Source of the DNA: Armatimonadota bacterium
GTDB taxonomy: Bacteria > Sysuimicrobiota > Sysuimicrobiia > Sysuimicrobiales > Kaftiobacteriaceae
NCBI GenBank assembly: GCA_016193565.1
Contig: JACPRY010000011.1
Span: forward strand, 1 to 35,708
Direction: 5' to 3'
Length of the DNA stretch: 35,708 nt
Under the pieces are notes generated by a model, which saw nothing but the letters and a program-made list of their open reading frames with translations, was not told the DNA's origin and did no database searches. Shown here piece by piece: positions 30,261-35,708 of the stretch; within the stretch, counting starts at the first letter, position 1, and each line of letters starts with the position of its first letter. The position numbers and the translations under genes are program-made.

Positions 30261-31055
30261 TTAGCGGCCCGTCTTGACGCCCAGCCGATCTCCCATCCTC
30301 ACCCCCAGGCCGTAAAGGACGCGGAAACGGCGGTGGTAGCCGTCAAGCGCCTTCAGCGGCTGCATTCGCTTGAAGACATCCTGTTTGAAGCGTTCCACAG
30401 CCGTTGGATCGAGACGCTCGAGCGAAGCGCGACTGCCGTGCGACCATTGCGTGGCCCACCATTCCTCTTCGTCCGCATAGACGAACTCTGCGTTCTCCTC
30501 CACGACCTGGACCCTTGCGAACCCGGCGCCTCGAACGGCCGCCTCCAATTCACTCGCAGTGTCCAGGGCTTTCGTGCTCAGATCCACCGGCGTCATGTAT
30601 GCCTTGAGTACTTCGCGCACCCATGACCACTTCGGGTCCGTTCCACCCCACGTGCTGACAGCCAGCCGGCCGCCGGGCCGCAGCACGCGATGAAACTCCC
30701 TAAGCGCCCGCTCCACGCGGGGGAAGAAAAAGAGGGCGAATCCACACAACACGGCATCGAACGAGGCATCTGGAAACGTCAGGTGCTCGGCGTCCATGAC
30801 GCGGACCTCAGCATTGCTGAGGCGCTGTCTCGTGAGCTCACGCGCGGTCTCGGCCACCATCGCCTCCGAGAGATCGACCCCGACGACGTGCCCTTTCATC
30901 CCGACCCGAGCGGCCGCGCCCGGCCGGAGGCCGGCGTGTTTCGCCAACAGGCGGCCGAAGAAAGTGAAGAAACGCGGACCGACGCGATCGTACGCCGGAG
31001 CGGCGCGGCCAAACACGCCAGCAATCAGATTCTTCTTCGAACGGTCGAGATCCAT
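30261..31055 (-). CDS. SAM-methyltransferase-like protein lacking motif I (probably inactive)
   Basis: 264 residues from ATG 31055; the upstream part of the track ORF lies in the neighbouring frame. SKKNLIAGVFGRAAPAYDRVGPRFFTFFG is the UbiE/class I opening, GHVVGVDLSEAMV is motif II (acidic end of beta2), then VMDAEHLTFPDASFDAVLCGFALFFFPRVERALREFHRVLRPGGRLAVSTWG follow as in UbiE-like enzymes. Between LRPGAA and ARVGMKGHV the Gly-rich SAM loop (usual VLDVGCGTG...) is missing: about 20 residues are gone with the frame kept. Without it SAM binding is doubtful, so this may be a recent pseudogene, a variant using another ligand, or an assembly collapse. Confidence 0.75.
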   Translation of the reverse strand: MDLDRSKKNLIAGVFGRAAPAYDRVGPRFFTFFGRLLAKHAGLRPGAAARVGMKGHVVGVDLSEAMVAETARELTRQRLSNAEVRVMDAEHLTFPDASFDAVLCGFALFFFPRVERALREFHRVLRPGGRLAVSTWGGTDPKWSWVREVLKAYMTPVDLSTKALDTASELEAAVRGAGFARVQVVEENAEFVYADEEEWWATQWSHGSRASLERLDPTAVERFKQDVFKRMQPLKALDGYHRRFRVLYGLGVRMGDRLGVKTGR

Positions 31056-31060
31056 GTCCC

Positions 31061-32089
31061 CTAGAATAGGAAGAGGACGGCAAAGTACAGGACCATGAGA
31101 ATGAGTCCCAGCGGCACGCCGACGCGCGCCCACGTCCTGCTGCGGATGCCGAGCTTGTTCGCGGAAATGATGTTCGGGATATTGCCCGGGATGAGCATGC
31201 CCCCGCTGACCAGGAGAGCCATGAGCACCGCTCGGATCTGAAATGCCGTCATCTGCGGGCTTATCTCCGCGGCCGTCAGTGTGGCGTTGTCCAGGATAGC
31301 CGAAACTGTATTGATCCAATACAGGATTCTGGCGTCAAGATGAATGATGAACCGATCGATCACCGGCTTGAATCCTTCGCCGAGTAACGTCAGCGCCATC
31401 ACGAACAGATACACCCGCGCCGCCCGCCCCACGACGCCGCGGTAGGTCTCTTCCGCTGCCTCTGTCAGGGTCTCACCTGCATAGCGCAAGGGCTGCAGCG
31501 CCGCCCAGATCCCCATGAGGACGACTCCAGGGACCACCCACGGACTAAGCAGGCGCATCAAGTACCAGAAGTCCTCGCCCAGTTTTGCCGTCGCGATGGT
31601 CGACAGCGGCTCACCGATCGGGGTCAGTGCGGCGCCCAACCCGATCGACATGCACGCGATCACCACCAGCCGGGCTTCGTCCTCTTGCCGGAAGCGCATC
31701 ACGCTGATCAGCTCTACTAAGACCAGCGATGCGATGATCGCCGTGATCACGCTGCTGAGAATCCCGAGGAGGACCACCAGTACAAAGACCAGGACGCGGA
31801 GAGATACGAGCAGCCGCAGCCTGATCAGCCCCGGACCGAGATAGCGCCGAAGCCACTTAAAGAGCAGGCCGAACGCCAGCACGGCAAGCGTGATTGCCAC
31901 GGGGTGGGTCAGCGCGTCCCTGATGAGATGCGGCGAGAGAACGCCCGCAACGATCGCGGACGCCAGGCCCATAAAAAAAAGGAAAGCCTCGAGGTTCTGC
32001 TCCACCCGGTGAGAAAGCAACGGCAGCGCGAGGACCAGAAGGAGGATGATGAGATCGGCGATGATGACGAAATCCACGACGCTGTTCAT
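31061..32089 (-). CDS. DUF1646-like membrane transporter (ion-transporter superfamily)
   Basis: 342 residues with about ten transmembrane helices. GLGAALTPIGEPLSTIATAKLG and SAILDNATLTAAEISPQMTAFQIRAVLMALLVSGGMLIPGNIPNIISANKLGI are two re-entrant-loop type motifs in inverted order, as in NhaD/ArsB-like transporters and DUF1646 proteins. Substrate unknown; Na+ or an anion is plausible. A TATAAT overlaps the start codon (TATAATG), so the real start could be a GTG four codons later on a leaderless transcript. A damaged copy of the gene end lies directly upstream. Confidence 0.85.
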   Translation of the reverse strand: MNSVVDFVIIADLIILLLVLALPLLSHRVEQNLEAFLFFMGLASAIVAGVLSPHLIRDALTHPVAITLAVLAFGLLFKWLRRYLGPGLIRLRLLVSLRVLVFVLVVLLGILSSVITAIIASLVLVELISVMRFRQEDEARLVVIACMSIGLGAALTPIGEPLSTIATAKLGEDFWYLMRLLSPWVVPGVVLMGIWAALQPLRYAGETLTEAAEETYRGVVGRAARVYLFVMALTLLGEGFKPVIDRFIIHLDARILYWINTVSAILDNATLTAAEISPQMTAFQIRAVLMALLVSGGMLIPGNIPNIISANKLGIRSRTWARVGVPLGLILMVLYFAVLFLF

Positions 32090-32111
32090 TATAGCGGGCG
32101 TGAACAGGGAG

Positions 32112-32222
32112 CGTCTCGCTTCCGGATACTGAGTTTGTTCGCTGAGATGATGTTGGGATATTCCCCGGGATGAGCATGCCGCTGCTGATCATCAGCCCCA
32201 TTGGGACGGCGCGAACCTAAAT
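32112..32222 (-). pseudogene. Relic of a second DUF1646-like gene (3' part)
   Basis: Minus-strand translation gives VRAVPMGLMISSGMLIPGNIP and, after a one-base frameshift, NIISANKLSIRK, matching IRAVLMALLVSGGMLIPGNIPNIISANKLGIRS of the neighbour. A Gln codon has become TAG just before, and the rest of the gene is gone. It shows a former tandem pair. Confidence 0.85.
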
Positions 32223-32249
32223 CCCCAGGCCTGATCTAGCTCAAATGGG

Positions 32250-32672
32250 TCAATTTGGTGGAGTAAAGGTCTGGGTCCGTGTGACCGAGGCCGCGTCGTC
32301 GGTCTCATATTCCTGACGGATGACGGCGACCTTGTCGCGGTCCAGATACGACAGTAGCATTGGCAGGTCGGCCACGACGGGCAAGGTGTTGATCTGGTCA
32401 ATCCCCACCCAGGCCAGCTCCCCCTCATCAGACGGCGTCAGCGTACCCTGCGGCGCCTGTGCAGAAAAGACGAAGATCAGCCACAGCTCATCTGTAGACT
32501 TGACGCTGATGACCAGCAGGGTACGCAGGCGAGGAGCAGTGATGGCCAGGCCGGTCTCTTCCCGCACCTCGCGGAGGCAGGCCGTGAATGGATCTTCGTC
32601 CGGCTCGAGTCTGCCGCCGATTCCATCCCACTGGCCGGCGTGGGGAGCATTACGCCGCTTGATGAGCAGCAC
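32250..32672 (-). CDS. Nudix hydrolase
   Basis: 140 residues from the GTG in the track. The Nudix box GGRLEPDEDPFTACLREVREETGLAI is complete (G-x5-E-x7-REVxEETG), and LIKRRNAPHAGQWDGIGG is the usual lead-in. It hydrolyses a nucleoside-diphosphate derivative, identity unknown. The frame is open further upstream (PRALCFIRDGDRVLLIKR), which is the natural first beta-strand, so the GTG start would truncate it; an ATC just before the trpA stop is the only other candidate. The gene follows trpA on the same strand and probably overlaps it. It faces the DUF1646 relic. Confidence 0.85.
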   Translation of the reverse strand: MLLIKRRNAPHAGQWDGIGGRLEPDEDPFTACLREVREETGLAITAPRLRTLLVISVKSTDELWLIFVFSAQAPQGTLTPSDEGELAWVGIDQINTLPVVADLPMLLSYLDRDKVAVIRQEYETDDAASVTRTQTFTPPN

Positions 32673-32713
32673 GCGATCGCCGTCGCGGATGAAACAGAGC
32701 GCTCGGGGCGAGA

Positions 32714-33529
32714 CTACGATGGACGGACTTCTCCGACCTGAACGGTATCGATGGCCCGGCGCAAATCTCCAACGAAGGCCTCGAGGCGTTCCAGACGCCG
32801 CTCCGGTGTCTCCAGTAGGGATACGATCGCGCTACCGACGATCACACCGTCGGCGATCTCGGCGATCTGCCTGGCATGATCAGGGGTCGAGATGCCAAAA
32901 CCGACGCATACCGGCAGCGGTGTCACGCTCTTGATCCGCCGCACCAGGTCGCGAATGTCTTCCGGCAGCCGGTCGCGGGTGCCGGTCACGCCGGTGAGCG
33001 ACACGCAATAGACAAAGCCGGTAGATCGTTCGGCCACGAAGCGGATCCGATCGCCGGTACTGGTCGGAGCGAGCAAGAAGATGGTGTCGAGTTTCCGCGG
33101 CCGTGCAGCAGCGAGCAACTCCTCAGACTCATCGGGAGGCAGATCGGGAATCACGACTCCATCTACCCCCGACGACGACGCATCGATACAGAATCGTCGC
33201 AGTCCGTACTGCAGGATCGGGTTGTAGTAGGACAGCAACACCACGGGCTGCCGGACATCTGCCCGCGCTTTCCCGACCAGCGCGAGCACATCCGTCAGAC
33301 CCACGCCCATCGTCAGGGCGCGCTGCGCCGCCCGCTGATTAATTGGGCCATCTGCGATCGGGTCGGAAAACGGCACACCAAGCTCAATGAGGTCGGCGCC
33401 CACGCGCGCAAGCGTTCGCAGGATTTCTAAGGTGGTATCAAGATCGGGGTCGCCGGCGACGACGAACGGGATCAGCGCCCGCTGCCGTTCGGCCCGGAGC
33501 CGCGCGAACGTCTCCGCAATCCGGCTCAT
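32714..33529 (-). CDS. trpA: Tryptophan synthase alpha subunit
   Basis: 271 residues, standard length. [47 protein letters not shown] (catalytic Glu and Asp), [18 protein letters not shown] and [27 protein letters not shown] cover the TIM barrel. It splits indole-3-glycerol phosphate to indole, which passes to TrpB. Its start overlaps the trpB stop by 4 bp (ATGA), so the two are translationally coupled. Confidence 0.97.
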   Translation of the reverse strand: MSRIAETFARLRAERQRALIPFVVAGDPDLDTTLEILRTLARVGADLIELGVPFSDPIADGPINQRAAQRALTMGVGLTDVLALVGKARADVRQPVVLLSYYNPILQYGLRRFCIDASSSGVDGVVIPDLPPDESEELLAAARPRKLDTIFLLAPTSTGDRIRFVAERSTGFVYCVSLTGVTGTRDRLPEDIRDLVRRIKSVTPLPVCVGFGISTPDHARQIAEIADGVIVGSAIVSLLETPERRLERLEAFVGDLRRAIDTVQVGEVRPS

Positions 33530-34707
33530 GGAGAAAGCAGGCGCGACGCGTGCTGGACGTCCTTGTCGCCGCGACCGGAAAGCCCGAGGATGAGGCTCCT
33601 TTCCGGACGCAAGGTGGGCGCGAGGGTCCTCAGGTACGCGACGGCGTGAGCCGGCTCGAGGGCCGGGATGATGCCTTCGGTCTGCGCCAGCAGGCGGAAT
33701 CCCTCGAGTGCTTCCTGGTCGGTCACACTCACATACTCCGCGCGGCCGGAGTCCTTGTAGAAACTATGCTCGGGACCGACGCCGGGATAGTCGAGTCCCG
33801 CGGAGACCGAATGCGTTGGATGCACCTGACCGCCCACATCCTGAAGCAAGTAAGAATACGCACCGTGCAGGACCCCGGGCGCGCCGGCGACGAGCGTCGC
33901 CGCATGCTGGCCGGTCGAGATCCCAAGGCCGCCTGCCTCGACTCCGACCATGCGCACGCCGGCGTCTCTAAATGGATGGAACAGGCCCATGGCGTTGCTG
34001 CCGCCCCCGACGCAGGCGACCAGGCAGTCGGGCAACCGACCGGTTTCCTCGAAAATCTGGGCGCGGGCCTCGCGGCCGATGACCGACTGAAAGTCGCGGA
34101 CCATCGAGGGGTAGGGGTGAGGACCGACGACGGAGCCGATAACGTAAAACGTCGTCCGCACGTTCGTGACCCAGTCGCGCATCGCCTCGTTGATCGCATC
34201 CTTCAACGTCTTGCTGCCAGTCTCCACGGGAATGACCTGGGCGCCCAGCAGCCGCATGCGGAAGACGTTGAGTTCTTGGCGGACCATGTCTTCCGAACCC
34301 ATGTAGACCTCGCACTCCATGCCGAACATCGCCGCCGCCGTCGCGGTGGCCACGCCGTGCTGGCCGGCGCCGGTCTCCGCAATGATCCGGCGCTTGCCCA
34401 TGCGGCGAGCCAGCAGCACCTGCCCCATGGTGTTGTTGATCTTGTGAGCGCCGGTGTGGAGGAGATCTTCCCGTTTGAGGTAGATTTTGGCGCCGCCGAG
34501 CGTCTGGGTAAGACGATGGGCGAAGTACAGTGGCGTTGGGCGGCCGCAATAGCGCTTGAGATAATACGCAAGTTCTGACTGGAACTCCGCATCACCCACG
34601 TACCGCTCGTACGCAGCCTCGAGCTCCTCCAGCGCCGGGACAAGCGTCTCGGGGACGTAGCGCCCACCATACTCACCAAAGCGGCCCTTACGCGTCTCGA
34701 TACTCAT
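33526..34707 (-). CDS. trpB: Tryptophan synthase beta chain
   Basis: 393 residues from ATG 34707; the 18 extra residues in the track run into trp[23 protein letters not shown] starts the protein; [24 protein letters not shown] has the PLP Lys, and [13 protein letters not shown] and SGRGDKD complete the PLP fold. It is the TrpB1 type that pairs with TrpA. It condenses indole with serine. The stop overlaps the trpA start and the start overlaps the trpF stop (both ATGA). Confidence 0.97.
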   Translation of the reverse strand: MSIETRKGRFGEYGGRYVPETLVPALEELEAAYERYVGDAEFQSELAYYLKRYCGRPTPLYFAHRLTQTLGGAKIYLKREDLLHTGAHKINNTMGQVLLARRMGKRRIIAETGAGQHGVATATAAAMFGMECEVYMGSEDMVRQELNVFRMRLLGAQVIPVETGSKTLKDAINEAMRDWVTNVRTTFYVIGSVVGPHPYPSMVRDFQSVIGREARAQIFEETGRLPDCLVACVGGGSNAMGLFHPFRDAGVRMVGVEAGGLGISTGQHAATLVAGAPGVLHGAYSYLLQDVGGQVHPTHSVSAGLDYPGVGPEHSFYKDSGRAEYVSVTDQEALEGFRLLAQTEGIIPALEPAHAVAYLRTLAPTLRPERSLILGLSGRGDKDVQHASRLLSP

Positions 34708-35360
34708 CTGATCGCGCTTCCGCGTTCCTGCGCTTCTGCGCTCCCGTACGTAACGTCCCACTCGCGAACTCGGCGAATGAACCCGCGAATCTTGGCATGA
34801 TCCTTGCGCCCGTCCGTCTCCACTCCACTGCTGACGTCCACGCCGAAGGGCCGGACCCGCTCCAACCCTTCGACAACATTGCCGGGATTGAGACCCCCGG
34901 AGAGAATCACCGGGTGGCCGCGGCGGGCCTCAGCGGCCAGGCTCCAGTCAAACGGCCGACCTGTACCTCCCATAACCTCGGGGTCGTATGTGTCCAGTAG
35001 AAACGCTGCAACACGATAGCCGGCCAGCACGCTCAGCGATGCCGCATTTTTCACGCGAATCGCCTTGACGACCGGCACCGGCATTGCGGCGCAGTAGTCC
35101 GGAGACTCCTGGCCATGTAGCTGCACCGTGTCCAGGCCTGCGGCCTCGACGATCTCTGTTACTCGGCCGCGATCTTCGTCCACGAACACGCCTACCTTTG
35201 CCACAAATGGCGGGAGCGACGCGGTGATCTCGCGGGCGCGCTCGAGGGTCACTTGCCGGCGGCTCTTCGCGAAGATCAGGCCGATGGCGTGTGCGCCCGC
35301 CTCGGCAGCGACGAGGGCCGAGGCGATGTCTGAGATGCCGCAGATCTTGACGCGCGTCAA
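34704..35360 (-). CDS. trpF: Phosphoribosylanthranilate isomerase
   Basis: 218 residues; TTG start with AAGGTG upstream, overlapping the trpS stop (TTGA). [34 protein letters not shown] carries the catalytic Cys; [32 protein letters not shown] (catalytic Asp) and [30 protein letters not shown] complete the barrel. It catalyses the isomerisation before indole-glycerol-phosphate synthase. Other trp genes (trpE, trpG, trpD, trpC) are not in the window and may lie elsewhere. Confidence 0.96.
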   Translation of the reverse strand: MTRVKICGISDIASALVAAEAGAHAIGLIFAKSRRQVTLERAREITASLPPFVAKVGVFVDEDRGRVTEIVEAAGLDTVQLHGQESPDYCAAMPVPVVKAIRVKNAASLSVLAGYRVAAFLLDTYDPEVMGGTGRPFDWSLAAEARRGHPVILSGGLNPGNVVEGLERVRPFGVDVSSGVETDGRKDHAKIRGFIRRVREWDVTYGSAEAQERGSAIR

Positions 35361-35708
35361 TGAAACACCTTAGCAGCGAAATAGTTCATCTTCATCGCGG
35401 TCCTTACCATGTCCAGCGTTTCATCAGCGAGACTGCGAGCCCGCTTGCTGCCTTCAAGCAAAATATCATCTACATCGTGCGCCAATTCGCTTAACGCTCG
35501 CCGTGCTCGAATCGGATCTAGAAAAGCGTTTAACGCGTCAGCAAGCTTTCGTTTAACTTCAACATCTCCCACCTTGCCAATGCGGTAACGACGCTTAAGC
35601 TCTTCTACTTCATCCTTATTCGGATTGAAAGCATCATGGTAGATGAAAACGGGATTGCCTTCGACCGTCCCAACATCGGTCGGATGTATTCTCTTCGGAT
35701 CGGTATAC
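35357..35708 (-). CDS. trpS: Tryptophan--tRNA ligase (C-terminal part)
   Basis: The frame is open to the window edge; 116 residues reading [70 protein letters not shown]..., which is the end of the TrpS catalytic fold and its C-terminal helical anticodon domain. The N-terminal HIGH and KMSKS part lies beyond the window. Base composition is clearly more A+T-rich than the trpF-B-A genes behind it, which suggests a separate origin. It overlaps trpF by 4 bp, so the tRNA charging and biosynthesis genes share one transcript. Confidence 0.93.
   Translation of the reverse strand, partial: YTDPKRIHPTDVGTVEGNPVFIYHDAFNPNKDEVEELKRRYRIGKVGDVEVKRKLADALNAFLDPIRARRALSELAHDVDDILLEGSKRARSLADETLDMVRTAMKMNYFAAKVFH

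Overview
The window is a GC-rich (roughly 60 to 65 %) chromosomal segment of a bacterium, probably from the Terrabacteria side of the tree (Firmicutes-like, Chloroflexota-like, or a candidate phylum such as CSP1-3). This is inferred from three things seen: a large Alu-domain type SRP RNA like the Bacillus scRNA, a CGAAC-N4-GTTCG LexA-type box, and an AAAGGAGGTGA Shine-Dalgarno that fits the Gram-positive 16S 3' end. No ribosomal marker is present, so the phylum stays open. No prophage, transposase, integrase or CRISPR array was seen.

Layout. 1-2250: end of a secreted protein, a VOC protein, tRNA-Arg(GCG) with a second copy of its 3' end about 225 bp away, a decayed tRNA-like relic, a secreted beta-rich protein and tRNA-Arg(CCT). 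2250-8800: an M48-like membrane protease, then a tight signalling operon (three near-identical PAS domains; histidine kinase; receiver-PP2C-HATPase fusion; STAS antagonist) that looks like a partner-switching cascade, followed by an XRE-TPR regulator. 8800-14000: tRNA-Ser(CGA), a very large zinc-ribbon/class III cyclase/AAA/TPR protein, tRNA-Ser(GGA) and a Fic protein. 14000-17300: a Crp-type regulator, a small ORF, signal peptidase I with a Crp-like site at about -60, SRP RNA and a CPBP protease. 17400-20650: dnaX-ybaB-recR-ykuK. 20700-25000 (minus): MFS/spermidine synthase, serS, archease, LysR. 25119-26165: selD, encoding a selenocysteine-containing selenophosphate synthetase; the UGA hides the N-terminus from the ORF track. 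26100-35708 (minus): OGG-type glycosylase, Kef-type antiporter, two Nudix proteins, an SRPBCC-like protein, a methyltransferase lacking motif I, a DUF1646-like transporter plus a relic of a second copy, and a coupled trpS-trpF-trpB-trpA run.

The most unusual non-coding feature is a set of intergenic inverted repeats. Each is built from a 7-bp word repeated two to four times, a short loop, then the complementary words. The words differ between sites (GTCGTTG, GTCGAAG, GGGAACG, GTGAATG) while the architecture is kept. Six such sites occur in the 7 kb between dnaX and ogg, and one has been absorbed into the end of the ogg coding frame. A separate palindromic repeat of about 90 to 110 bp occurs twice and abuts RNA genes both times.

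Regulation that can be read: a Crp-like site before lepB next to a crp-type gene that keeps the R-E-R recognition residues; a LexA-like box before the PAS operon; an inverted repeat before the XRE-TPR gene; several TAGAAT/TATAAT-type -10 boxes at stable RNA genes; and several likely leaderless or near-leaderless starts. All functional statements come from reading motifs by eye; no database search was run.
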